A DNA stretch of 43,348 nt from an uncultured bacterium. Its GTDB lineage: Bacteria; Actinomycetota; Coriobacteriia; Coriobacteriales; Eggerthellaceae. Positions 27,194 to 34,791 of the stretch are shown here, piece by piece. Under the pieces are notes generated by a model that saw only the letters and a list, made by a program, of their open reading frames with translations, was not told the DNA's origin and ran no database searches. The stretch covers positions 1-43,348 of the forward strand of contig CANOCK010000004.1 of NCBI GenBank assembly GCA_947564525.1. The letters are read 5' to 3'. Both the position numbers and the translations under genes were made by a program. Position 1 is the first letter of the stretch, and each line of letters opens with the position of its first letter.

Positions 27194-27565
27194 CTAGCCC
27201 TCCATCAGCAGGTCCAGCATCTCGTGCAGCTCCTGGGCGGTCAGGCCGGCCGCCTTCGCGTCGGCCACGGCCTGCCCGATCAGCTGCTCGACGTGCCGCA
27301 GGTGCTCTTCGCGCAGCAGCTCCAGGTTGCCGCCAGTCACGAACGTGCCCTTGCCCTGCACGGTGCTCACCAGGCCCGCCTTCTCCAGCTCGGCATAGGC
27401 GCGCTTGGTGGTGATCACGCTTATGCGCAGGTCGTTCGCCAAAGCACGGATGCTCGGAAGCAGCGTGCCCTCGGCCAGCTCGCCGGTCAGGATGGCCTCT
27501 CTCACCTGCTGGGCTATCTGCTCGTAGATGGGGGATGCGCTCGAGTTCGAAATGATTATCTCCAA
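27194..27565 (-). CDS. GntR-family regulator, YtrA subfamily
   Basis: This 123-residue regulator has an N-terminal winged helix-turn-helix (SPIYEQIAQQVREAILTGEL, LLPSIRALANDLRISVITTKRAYAELEKAGLV, GKGTFV) and a short C-terminal dimerisation helix pair, the layout of YtrA regulators that control ABC transporter operons. The start is a TTG at 27565: GGGAGGAG lies six bases upstream and the protein then has the usual YtrA length. The frame is open to 27640 but would overlap the leader. It heads the operon and is expected to repress its own promoter through the palindrome at 27642-27673; ligands are unknown. Confidence 0.92.
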   Translation of the reverse strand: MEIIISNSSASPIYEQIAQQVREAILTGELAEGTLLPSIRALANDLRISVITTKRAYAELEKAGLVSTVQGKGTFVTGGNLELLREEHLRHVEQLIGQAVADAKAAGLTAQELHEMLDLLMEG

Positions 27566-27641
27566 GGTGCTCCTCCCGCAGGGGCGCCCGGGGGCGCCCG
27601 CCGCTCGGTCGCTGCCGCCGGGCGTCCCCGGGGCAGCCATA

Positions 27642-27673
27642 GTGTATATACGCTACCTGTACACTATATACAC
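27642..27673. promoter_or_regulatory. Operator for the GntR/YtrA regulator
   Basis: GTGTATATA (27642-27650) and TATATACAC (27665-27673) form a perfect 9-bp inverted repeat with a 14-bp spacer that contains TGTACA. It overlaps the -10 region of the operon promoter, so binding would block transcription. YtrA-type operators are A+T-rich palindromes ending in GT...AC, in agreement. Confidence 0.75.
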
Positions 27674-27692
27674 ACCTATGCACACTCGTCAA
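27663..27692 (-). promoter_or_regulatory. Promoter of the GntR-ABC operon
   Basis: On the minus strand TTGACG (27692-27687) is followed after 18 bp by TATAGT (27668-27663). The -10 box lies inside the palindromic operator. From 27693 to 27945 no gene is visible. Confidence 0.65.
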
Positions 27693-27947
27693 GGGGCCGC
27701 TGCAGGCCGGTTGGGCGCGCGGGGGCCTCGCGTCGGAGCGGGCGCGGGGCGGGAGTTGCGCCCGGCTGGAACGATTGGGCGTGTGATGGGTGCGGCCAGG
27801 TGCAGCGCCGGGTGGGCTAGGATGGGAGGGGCTGCCTGGTCTGGCGACGCTACGTCAGGGTGGCATGCGGGATTGCCGCTCGGGAGAAGATGGGATGCCG
27901 AGGGCTCGCCCCGTCTGGGCGCGGTTCGCTGGAGGCGGGACGGGGAA

Positions 27948-28127
27948 GCCAAGTTTGGCGAGCTTTGACATAAAGTGCAGGCATCCAGGGACCCGAAAAG
28001 CCAAGTTTTGGGCGATTCGACATAAGATTCTGGGTCTTGCGACGGGTTTTTATGGCAAACCGGCAAAAACTTGGCTTTTCGAGGCGCCACGGCATCTTCG
28101 AATATGTCAAAGCTCGCCAAACTTGGC
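27948..28127. repeat. 180-bp four-module palindromic element, copy 1
   Basis: Four modules of the type GCCAAGTTT...TTTGACATAA: forward at 27948 and 28000, reverse ending at 28075 and 28127. The outer pair is a perfect 25-bp inverted repeat; the inner pair has a perfect 16-bp core (27994-28009 with 28066-28081) and then diverges. Distances between equivalent edges are 52, 76 and 52 bp. Intervening sequences are not shared with the other copies beyond the CGAAAA in front of modules. Confidence 0.9.
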
Positions 28128-28159
28128 CTTTCGTGGTCATGCGTGGGTCGTGTGGGTCG

Positions 28160-28225
28160 TGCGTCGAGGTGTGGTGCGAGAGGGGACGGTCGTGCGCCGA
28201 GATGCGGTGTGCGAAGGGACGGGCA
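28160..28225. repeat. Diverged 33-bp tandem repeat (2 units)
   Basis: Units 28160-28192 and 28193-28225 match at 25 of 33 positions. The 33-bp length keeps frame (11 codons), but no supported gene covers it. Confidence 0.5.
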
Positions 28226-28240
28226 TGCCCGTCCCTTCGC
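28211..28240. repeat. Perfect 30-bp palindrome
   Basis: GCGAAGGGACGGGCA is followed directly by its reverse complement, centred on GCATGC. There is no T-tract, so it is not a standard terminator; it may be a protein site or a cruciform. Confidence 0.6.
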
Positions 28241-28296
28241 GCGGGGCCGCCTTCCCTAGGATTGTCGTTGGGCCGGATGACGAGGAAGGAGACGGA

Positions 28297-28575
28297 ATGC
28301 CCGCGATGGAGAGCGTGCTGCAAGGCGACCCCGAGGCGGGCGAGGCCCTCGTCGCCCTGATGTCGGAGCGCGACGGGCTGCGCGAGTTCGGCGCACCGCC
28401 CTTTCTGTCTTTCCCTGGGCCGTCGAGGCTTCGGCTTGGCAAGGCTCCGCATCGTGAGGGGCCGTGCTTGCTGGGTGCCCTTTCTTGCCGATCGACGCTG
28501 CTCCCTTGGCAAAGGTCCCTTGGCTGCAGGCTCCGGATGGCGAGGCGCGGACGCTTGCGCTCGATTCGGCCTTAG
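28297..28575 (+). CDS. Possible short or decayed gene
   Basis: A 92-codon frame with a good AAGGAG five bases before the ATG. The first ~34 residues (MPAMESVLQGDPEAGEALVA...) have a gene-like composition, but the rest is Arg/Leu/Pro-rich and reads like non-coding sequence, so this may be a truncated or frameshifted remnant. Its TAG overlaps the stop codon of the convergent nuclease-like gene. I recognise no family. Confidence 0.3.
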   Translation: MPAMESVLQGDPEAGEALVALMSERDGLREFGAPPFLSFPGPSRLRLGKAPHREGPCLLGALSCRSTLLPWQRSLGCRLRMARRGRLRSIRP

Positions 28576-29621
28576 GCGAGGAACGGCTCGATGGGGAGGT
28601 GCAGCTGCTGGCGCAATCCTACCCTGCGCTCCCGCAGATTCTTTACGGCAGTGCGACGGCGCAGCCCTAAGGTCTTGCGGAGGGAGTCGGCGATGACGTC
28701 CGTTGCGGTAAGGCTGTCCAGCTCGTCGTTGGTCATGCCTATGACCGTGTAGCCCATGGCGATCAGGGCATTCGTGCGCCTGGAGTCGCTCAGGCGACTT
28801 GCCTCGCCCTGATGGAAGAGCTTGCTCTGGTACTCAAGGTCGACCTTCGCCCCTTCCCAGTACATGTCGCAGCGCAGCGATCTTCGGCCTGAAATCCGAC
28901 GCGCGTCCTCGCTTGCCTTCACTTCCTTGTTCATCTGGGGAACGCCTAGCCCATAGCCTCCATGGAAGGGCGGCAGGCTCAAGAGGATGGCGGCCTTGGT
29001 CTCCCTGGGGGACGCGGACCCGTCGGCGACGTATGCCAACGCTCGCATCGCCTTGGCGCTGCCGCTTAGCTGTTGGTTGGCGCTCAGGTACGAGCGCAGC
29101 TCTCCTATGCATGTGAGGGGCGTGGCGTTGAAGGTGGTGGGCCGCTCTTGGGTGGCGCATCGGTAGGTCCCGCACAGGTGGTAGCCTAGCTCGATGAGCT
29201 GGGCGTAGGTCAGCTCACTTGCCATCTGGGCAAATGCGAGGGGGGCGTTGGTCGTGTAGAGGCCGTCACCTAGGAGGACGAGCGACAAGGGCGGTAGGCG
29301 TTGGGTCGTGGAGTGAGAGACGATGCGGGATGACCGGGCGCTATGCCTCTTGCCTGCCTGGAGGACATGGATGGGCATGCTTGGGGTGGGGGCTTGAAGG
29401 TAGCTCAGCTGCCCGCACGCTCGATCGACATCGGCTTTGGTGGGCGGAACGATCGGCAGGGCGACGGTGTGCGTGGACCTTGGAACCCGCTTCGTTGCGG
29501 GAAGGCCGAAGAGCGCTTCGAGCGCTGAGCGGTGGCTCAGGCATACGGGGCGAGGCGCTCGTGGTCCTGTGGATGGGGCGCTTTCGGTCGCTGGGGTTGG
29601 GGTCGGCTTGCGGCTGGTCAT
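28572..29621 (-). CDS. Nuclease-like protein of unknown function (PD-(D/E)XK-like C-terminus)
   Basis: This 349-residue protein matches no family I can name with certainty. The C-terminal third looks like a DUF559/Vsr/AbiEi-type restriction-endonuclease fold: SLRCDMYWEGAKVDLEYQSKLFH gives D252, E263 and Q265 in the spacing D-x10-E-x-Q, followed by DSRRTNALIAMGYTVIGMT. The N-terminal part (LEALFGLPATKRVPRSTHTVALP, PLSLVLLGDGLYTTNAPLAF) lacks known motifs and may recognise a partner or DNA. The ATG at 29621 is chosen for GAGGGGAGA just upstream; the frame is open to 29705. It sits between two copies of the 180-bp element and looks like accessory DNA. A link to the repeats is only suggested by position. 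Confidence 0.72.
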   Translation of the reverse strand: MTSRKPTPTPATESAPSTGPRAPRPVCLSHRSALEALFGLPATKRVPRSTHTVALPIVPPTKADVDRACGQLSYLQAPTPSMPIHVLQAGKRHSARSSRIVSHSTTQRLPPLSLVLLGDGLYTTNAPLAFAQMASELTYAQLIELGYHLCGTYRCATQERPTTFNATPLTCIGELRSYLSANQQLSGSAKAMRALAYVADGSASPRETKAAILLSLPPFHGGYGLGVPQMNKEVKASEDARRISGRRSLRCDMYWEGAKVDLEYQSKLFHQGEASRLSDSRRTNALIAMGYTVIGMTNDELDSLTATDVIADSLRKTLGLRRRTAVKNLRERRVGLRQQLHLPIEPFLA

Positions 29622-29775
29622 GGGTCTCCCCTCTTCTCGGTGACGAATCAAGAGGATCTCGCGAGTTGCAGAGGAGAATGCCATCGACTCTGCGCGGACA
29701 GCCATATCATGCTTGAACCCACGCTGGCTCTTCTCTCGATGGTATCACTTGCCCAGCGGGTGGAGGGAAGGAAAA

Positions 29776-29955
29776 GCCAAGTTTGGCGAGCTTTGACATA
29801 TTCAAGGTTGTCTGGGTGCCTCGAAAAGTCAAGTTTTGGGCGATATGACATAAAAACGCGCATCAAGATTCAGATTCTTATGTCAAACCGGCAAAAACTT
29901 GGCTTCTCGACCCCTTGGCTGCTCCCACTTTATGTCAAAGCTCGCCAAACTTGGC
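29776..29955. repeat. 180-bp four-module palindromic element, copy 2
   Basis: Modules start at 29776 and 29828 (forward) and end at 29903 and 29955 (reverse), with 52/76/52 bp geometry. Outer arms extend to a perfect 31-bp inverted repeat (29770-29800 with 29931-29961). The inner arms (29821-29853, 29878-29910) match with several differences. Same module consensus as copy 1. Confidence 0.92.
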
Positions 29956-30003
29956 TTTTCCCTATCGTGGGGCGCCTAGTGCGCCGGTGGACAAGCGGCC
30001 GCC

Positions 30004-31482
30004 CTAGGCGCCCAGGGCTCGGGAGATGCGCTGGATGGCGAACTTCCCCGAGGTCACGGCGATGGGGAGGCCACCGGGGCTGGTGACCCACTGACCGGCC
30101 AGGTAGAGGCCATCGAGCCCCTTCGCCGTGCCCGGGCAGTCCACGGGCTTGACGCCGGGCACCGTCATGAATCCCATGTAGCTGCCATGGTAGGCGCCGC
30201 AGTAGCGCTCGTAGGTAAGGGGAGTCCAGCAGTCGAGCAGCTCCAGGCTCGGCGCCACCTCGGGCTGCAACGCCACCAGGGCGTCGGCGAAGGCCTGGGC
30301 CACCCGCGCCTTCTCGGCCCGGTACTCCTCTGGGCCGAGCGAGCTCCACCACTCGTACTCGGCGTCGCTCTGGGTGGCCGTCATCTGCACCAGCGACTTC
30401 CCCTCGGGCGCCCAGGACGGCTCGTGGTCGTAGGGGCGCGCGCTCACCCGCGTCACCGCGGTCTCGCCGATCGGGATGGGGTCGCAAGCCATGAGGGTGA
30501 TGACCGGCTCCACCAGCCCCTCGTCCACGAGGAAGGCTGCTTGGACGGCGCTCATCACCGGGTAGCGGTCGCGCTGCGCGTAGGCTTCGCGCCAGCTCTC
30601 GGGCATCAGCGCCTCGTCTATCAACCCGCCATAGAGCAGGCTCATGTCGGCGGCGAAGATGACGGCGTCGGCCCGCATCTCCTCGCCGCCCTCCAGCGCC
30701 ACGCCCACCGCACAGTCGCCCTCGCAGAGCACGCGCTGCACCGCGCGTCCCAGATGCAGCCGCCCTCCCAGCTCCTCCAGCCGCCGGGCCATGCGCTGGG
30801 CCATCTCCCGCGAGCCGCCCAGGGGCACCTGGCCGTTGCCCGAGGCCATGGTCGCGTAGGAGACCAGCAGGGCGTAGGCGGCGTACTCCTTGGGCATGTA
30901 ATCGCCGACGAGCATCCGAAGGAGAGGGCTCTCGAACCGCTGGGCCAGCTCGCCGACGCTCAGGCCGCCGTAGGCCTTCATCACCTTCGGCATCGAGCGC
31001 ATGCGCATCCCCAGCTTCAGGTAGTCGAGCGGTCCCATCATGTCCATGGGCTTTTCAGCGGGGATGTCGCAGCACTGGGCGTAGCGCACGTGCTTGATGA
31101 GCTTGCGCACCTCGTCGGCGTCGGCGGGCGAGAGCGCCACCAGCTCGCGCTCGGTGCGGTCCAGGTCATGCCAGAAGGTGGCCCGCTCGTCGCCGAGGCG
31201 TGCGGTGAAGAACTTGTCGTCTGGGGCGTAGGCCGTGCCCTCGTCGATGGCGCCGACGGTGCGCCACACCTCGTGCAGGTCGCTGCCGGGACGGCTGCCC
31301 GTCAGCCAGTGGATGCAGTTGTCGATGTGGCAGCCGCGCCGGTCCCAGCCGGTGCACTCGCCGCCAGCCACGACGTGCTTCTCGAACACATCCACCTCGA
31401 ACCCGGCCAATCGGCCGTAGATGCCAGCCGACAGGCCGGCGATGCCGCCGCCGATCACTGTGATGCGCTTCGTCATAGTCAT
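30004..31482 (-). CDS. FAD-dependent oxidoreductase, phytoene-desaturase/CrtI-like
   Basis: This 492-residue flavoprotein resembles the CrtI/retinol-saturase group. The N-terminal Rossmann motif is VIGGGIAGLSAGIYGRLAGFEVDVFEKH, with GGECTGWDRRGCHIDNCIHW next, a region typical of the family; the C-terminal FAD-binding segment is GLYLAGQWVTSPGGLPIAVTSGK. Middle segments (MPKEYAAYALL, VPLGGSREMAQRMARRLEELGG) fit substrate-binding. The start has GAGAAAGGC before ATG 31482; ATG 31476 is also possible. It lies 52 bp downstream of the TetR gene, on the same strand, so regulator and enzyme form an operon. The substrate is unknown; no carotenoid genes are near. Confidence 0.9.
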   Translation of the reverse strand: MTMTKRITVIGGGIAGLSAGIYGRLAGFEVDVFEKHVVAGGECTGWDRRGCHIDNCIHWLTGSRPGSDLHEVWRTVGAIDEGTAYAPDDKFFTARLGDERATFWHDLDRTERELVALSPADADEVRKLIKHVRYAQCCDIPAEKPMDMMGPLDYLKLGMRMRSMPKVMKAYGGLSVGELAQRFESPLLRMLVGDYMPKEYAAYALLVSYATMASGNGQVPLGGSREMAQRMARRLEELGGRLHLGRAVQRVLCEGDCAVGVALEGGEEMRADAVIFAADMSLLYGGLIDEALMPESWREAYAQRDRYPVMSAVQAAFLVDEGLVEPVITLMACDPIPIGETAVTRVSARPYDHEPSWAPEGKSLVQMTATQSDAEYEWWSSLGPEEYRAEKARVAQAFADALVALQPEVAPSLELLDCWTPLTYERYCGAYHGSYMGFMTVPGVKPVDCPGTAKGLDGLYLAGQWVTSPGGLPIAVTSGKFAIQRISRALGA

Positions 31483-31534
31483 GCCTTTCTCTCGTTGCCG
31501 ATACGCATGGCCGCGGCCTGGGCGCTCGGCTCGT

Positions 31535-32113
31535 CTAGGGGGCTGGGGGCAGCAGGATGCCCATCAGCCATGCGGGGTCCGGGGCTGCCATGCCCGGGTC
31601 GGAGGCCCATTGCTCCATCACGCCCTGGACGCTGGCCCAGAACGCCTGGGAGAGCCGGAGCGGGTCGCCGGGGCGGAACAGGCCCTCCTGCTGGCCTTGG
31701 CGGATGACCTCGGCAGAGCGCTGCACCTGGTCGATGCTCAGAGCCAGCTCTCTCACGGCCTCGGGCGCCCCCTCGCGACGTGCGCGACCCATCAGGGCGA
31801 ACAGCTGGGGAACCCAGGGCTCGGCCTCCGTGAGGCTGATGAGCTGGCTCAAGAACCCTTCGAAGTACTCCACCGGGCCTGGGGCGCCCATGGCCTGGGG
31901 CGCCTGGGTGCCCTCCACGCCGATGGAGACCAAGGCCAGGTAGAGGTCTTCCTTGGAGGGGAAATAGTGGAACATCAACCCGGTGCTCATCGCCGAGGCC
32001 TCGGCTATCTGGCTGATGGTGGTCTCGGCGTAGCCGCGGCGCACGAACAGGTCGAGGCCCGCCTTCAGGATCTGCCAACGTCGTCGCTCCTTCTGCTCCT
32101 TGCGCGTCTCCAT
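31535..32113 (-). CDS. TetR-family transcriptional regulator
   Basis: This 192-residue regulator has the N-terminal TetR helix-turn-helix (RRWQILKAGLDLFVRRGYAETTISQIAEASAMSTGLMFHYFPSKEDLYLALV, ~8-60) and a helical ligand-binding domain. The start at 32113 is supported by GGGAGGA seven bases upstream; a longer frame to 32209 would cover the promoter and is rejected. It is the first gene of an operon with the FAD oxidoreductase, and palindromes in its promoter suggest autoregulation. The inducer is unknown. Confidence 0.93.
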   Translation of the reverse strand: METRKEQKERRRWQILKAGLDLFVRRGYAETTISQIAEASAMSTGLMFHYFPSKEDLYLALVSIGVEGTQAPQAMGAPGPVEYFEGFLSQLISLTEAEPWVPQLFALMGRARREGAPEAVRELALSIDQVQRSAEVIRQGQQEGLFRPGDPLRLSQAFWASVQGVMEQWASDPGMAAPDPAWLMGILLPPAP

Positions 32114-32172
32114 GGAACCGTCCTCCCGGCTTCTGTCTTGGGGCGCCCCTCCTCGCTTGGGCATCCGATATG

Positions 32173-32209
32173 TTGAATTCATATTCAATGAAATTTCATT
32201 CAATGTCAA
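32173..32209 (-). promoter_or_regulatory. TetR operon promoter with palindromic operator
   Basis: On the minus strand a perfect -35 TTGACA (32209-32204) is followed by a 17-bp spacer that contains the 14-bp palindrome AATGAAATTTCATT (32187-32200), then a weak -10 (GAATAT). A second dyad, TTGAAT-N4-ATTCAA, spans 32173-32188. A regulator bound here would cover the core promoter. Confidence 0.7.
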
Positions 32210-32284
32210 GGAGCTGCCTGGGCGCCCTTTCCATCAATGGGCCAACAGCTTCACGATGCGGGCCCCTGCCGTTCGCTTGCGCCC

Positions 32285-32290
32285 TACAAT
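32285..32290 (+). promoter_or_regulatory. -10 box of the CDF transporter gene
   Basis: TACAAT, 25 bp before the ATG at 32316; no clear -35 box. Confidence 0.45.
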
Positions 32291-32315
32291 CGGGATGGGG
32301 AAAGGAGGCCTCAGG

Positions 32316-33458
32316 ATGGGCGCGATGGGCACGGGCGAGGCCGGGCGGCCCGACGGGGCCGCCGAGCGCGAGCGGGAGATAGTCAAGGGCAGCGCCATCG
32401 GCATCGCGGGCAACCTGGTGCTGGTGGCCTTCAAGCTGGTGGTGGGCTTCGCGTCCCACTCCATCGCCATCGTGCTCGACGGCGTGAACAATGCCACCGA
32501 CGCCCTGTCCTCGGTGGTCACCATCGTGGGCACGAAGCTGGCCGGCCGGCGCCCCGATGCGCGGCATCCCTTCGGCTACGGGCGCGTGGAGTACCTGACC
32601 TCGGTGGTCATTGCCGTCATCATCCTGGCGGCAGGGCTGATGTCGCTGAAGGAGTCGGTCGTGAAGGTCGTGCATCCTGGTGTGCCCAGCTATTCCGCCG
32701 TCACCATCGTCGTGATCGTGGTGGCCATCCTCGCCAAGGTGGCGCTGGGCCTCTGCTTCAAGCATTACGGCGACAAGACTCGCTGCGAGGCGCTGGTCGC
32801 GTCGGGCGTCGACTCCAACTACGACGCAGTGCTCTCCGCCGGCACGCTGATGGTGGCCCTGGCCCAGAACCTGTGGGGCGTCAACATCGACGGCGTGGTG
32901 GGCCTGGCCATATCGCTGGTGGTGTGCAAGGCCGGCATCGACGTGCTGCGGGACGCTCTGGGGCCCATCATCGGCCAGCCCGAGGATAAGGGGCTCGTGA
33001 GCGCCATCGAGCAGTACTCGCTGTCGTTTCCCGAGGTGGAAGCCGTGTGCGACATAGTGCTGGACGACTTCGGGCCGCATCGCACCCTCGGGCTCGTGCG
33101 GGTGGCGGTGCCCGACGACCTGACGGCGCGCCAGGTGGGCGTCGTCACGCGCCGCATCGCCGAGGGGCTGCAGCGCAAGTTCGGCGTTCTGGCCATGGTG
33201 GGCATCTGCGCCGAGAACACCACCGACGAGTTCGCCCCCATGGAGGCGACCCTGGCCCAGGTGGTGGCCCAGGAGCCGGCGGTGCTGCGCTCCCATGGCT
33301 TCTACGTGGATGGCCAGGCCAAGGTGTGCTACTTCGACCTGGTGGTGGACTTCGAAGCCGACGGGGAGGCGGTCGAGCAGGCGGTGGTGGGCGCCATGGG
33401 GGAGCGGTTCCCTGGCTACGCCTTCAATGTGCAAGTGGACGCCGACTACGAGCGCTGA
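32316..33458 (+). CDS. Cation diffusion facilitator (CDF) metal transporter
   Basis: This 380-residue protein is a CDF-family metal/proton antiporter. Six transmembrane helices fill ~30-225; the metal-site helices read DGVNNATDALSSVVT and VASGVDSNYDAVLS, giving NxxxD and DxxxD where zinc transporters such as YiiP have DxxxD and HxxxD. FGYGRVEYL is the conserved loop. Two cytoplasmic ferredoxin-like domains follow (~225-300 and ~305-380), the second an extra copy common in Gram-positive members. The ATG at 32316 has AAAGGAGG seven bases upstream. The substrate could be Mn, Fe or Zn; the site-A substitution argues against a classical zinc transporter. Confidence 0.92.
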   Translation: MGAMGTGEAGRPDGAAEREREIVKGSAIGIAGNLVLVAFKLVVGFASHSIAIVLDGVNNATDALSSVVTIVGTKLAGRRPDARHPFGYGRVEYLTSVVIAVIILAAGLMSLKESVVKVVHPGVPSYSAVTIVVIVVAILAKVALGLCFKHYGDKTRCEALVASGVDSNYDAVLSAGTLMVALAQNLWGVNIDGVVGLAISLVVCKAGIDVLRDALGPIIGQPEDKGLVSAIEQYSLSFPEVEAVCDIVLDDFGPHRTLGLVRVAVPDDLTARQVGVVTRRIAEGLQRKFGVLAMVGICAENTTDEFAPMEATLAQVVAQEPAVLRSHGFYVDGQAKVCYFDLVVDFEADGEAVEQAVVGAMGERFPGYAFNVQVDADYER

Positions 33459-33674
33459 GGAGGCGCGGGGCGGCCGCAGGCAGGGGCCGACGGCCCGATG
33501 GCGGCCCGTGCGGGCCCGGTGAGCGAGTCGATGGCGTGGGGCGGGCAGCTGCACTGGCCGTTCCGGTCCGACGGAGCTGCCGCTGCCAGCGTGGTTCCGC
33601 CGGCCGCACCGGCAGGGGCCGACGGGACTGTGCGCTCCGGGGATGGCGCGGGGCGGCCGCACCCCGCTTCGGCA
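33459..33674. repeat. G+C-rich intergenic DNA with internal repeats
   Basis: A ~25-bp block (CGGCCGCA..GGCAGGGGCCGACGG) occurs at 33471-33493 and 33601-33625, and GGCGCGGGGCGGCCGCA occurs at 33462-33478 and 33645-33661. No gene is supported here. Confidence 0.5.
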
Positions 33675-33680
33675 TAGAAT
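33675..33680 (+). promoter_or_regulatory. -10 box of the pyridoxal kinase gene
   Basis: TAGAAT ahead of a ~100-base leader. No -35 box is clear. Confidence 0.4.
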
Positions 33681-33783
33681 AGGGGAAGGGAAAGAAGCCG
33701 GCACGGCGCCGGGCGCCGCTTCGGGCGCCGTGGCGCGAGGGCTCGGAGGCTCGAGGGAGAGCTGCGGGGCGGAAGGGGATGCG

Positions 33784-34737
33784 ATGCAAAACCAGGCGAT
33801 GGAGGCCGCAGAAGGGTCGGAGGGCCGGGGCGCCCTCGAGGGAATGGCGAGGCCAGAGGCTCCTTCGCCCCGAGCGGCCTGCGGCGGTGCCGCGGGGGAG
33901 GGCAAGTCGGTGCTGCTCATCAGCGACCTGGCCGGCTACGGCAAGGTGGCGCTGGCGGCCATGATCCCGGTGCTGAGCGCCATGCGCCTGAACGTGTACA
34001 ACCTGCCCACGGCTCTGGTGTCCAATACGCTGGACTACGGCAAGTTCGACATCCTGGAGACCACCGGCTACATGCGCAACGCCCTGGCGGTATGGGACGA
34101 GCTGGGCTTCCGCTTCGACGCGGTGTTCGCGGGGTTCCTCTTCTCCGACGAGCAGAGCCGCCTGGTGGCCGACTACTGCCGCCGCAGCCGCGACGAGGGG
34201 CTACCGGTGTTCATCGACCCCATCATGGGGGACTGGGGCAGCCTCTACAACGGCGTGACCGAGGCCAACGTGGCCCATGCGCGCAAGCTCTGCGCCGTGG
34301 CCGACGTCATCATGCCCAACATGACCGAGGCCCAGTTCCTGTGCGACCGCTTCACCGGCCAGCGCTCGGTCACGGGCGCCCAGGCCGAGGCGTTGGTGGA
34401 GGGGCTGCGCGACCTGGGCGCCCGCAACGTGGTGGTCACCAGCATGGCCGTGGAGGGCCAGCCCTGCACCCTGGTGTGCGAGGAGGGCTCGACGGCGCCC
34501 GCGCTGCTGCCCTACGACGAGCTGCCGGTGCAGATGCCCGGCACCGGCGACATATTCTCCAGCGTGCTGATAGGCCATCAGATGAACGGATACGGCCTGG
34601 TGGAGAGCGTGCAAGCCGCCATGGACACCGTGGTGCGGCTGCTGGAGCGGTGCCTGGAGGTGCCCGACCGCTTCAAGGGCGTGCCCATCGAGCTGCACCT
34701 CGACGAGGTGCGCTTGGCGGCGCGCGCGGGCGCCTAG
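33784..34737 (+). CDS. Pyridoxal/pyridoxamine kinase
   Basis: This 317-residue ribokinase-fold protein phosphorylates pyridoxal, pyridoxine or pyridoxamine in the vitamin B6 salvage pathway. The core begins at ~40 (SVLLISDLAGYGKVALAAMIPVLSAM), continues with DPIMGDWGSLYNG and PNMTEAQFLC, and ends with the anion-hole/catalytic motif MPGTGDIFSSVLIGH, where the Asp of GTGD is the general base. The core length fits PdxY/PdxK. The N-terminal ~40 residues (Glu/Ala/Gly-rich) are an extension; ATG 33844 would remove some of it. Start 33784 is chosen for GGAAGGGG upstream. The radical SAM gene follows after 54 bp and may share the transcript. Confidence 0.92.
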   Translation: MQNQAMEAAEGSEGRGALEGMARPEAPSPRAACGGAAGEGKSVLLISDLAGYGKVALAAMIPVLSAMRLNVYNLPTALVSNTLDYGKFDILETTGYMRNALAVWDELGFRFDAVFAGFLFSDEQSRLVADYCRRSRDEGLPVFIDPIMGDWGSLYNGVTEANVAHARKLCAVADVIMPNMTEAQFLCDRFTGQRSVTGAQAEALVEGLRDLGARNVVVTSMAVEGQPCTLVCEEGSTAPALLPYDELPVQMPGTGDIFSSVLIGHQMNGYGLVESVQAAMDTVVRLLERCLEVPDRFKGVPIELHLDEVRLAARAGA

Positions 34738-34791
34738 GGCGCTCGGGGCGCTGGCGAGGAACGGGAAGCGAGGCCCGAGAAGGAGGCTGCC

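Noticed and set aside
27693-27945. Riboswitch or leader element upstream of the GntR operon
   Set aside because: No conserved riboswitch core or terminator/antiterminator pair is visible, and the operon promoter lies downstream of this stretch.
27946-28130. The evenly spaced modules as a short CRISPR array
   Set aside because: Modules are ~25-31 bp with ~21-27 bp gaps, but they reverse orientation in the middle, always number four, and no cas genes are in the window.
28464-28670. A 68-codon plus-strand frame over the end of the nuclease-like gene
   Set aside because: It is antisense to the conserved-looking C-terminus of that gene and has no ribosome-binding site.
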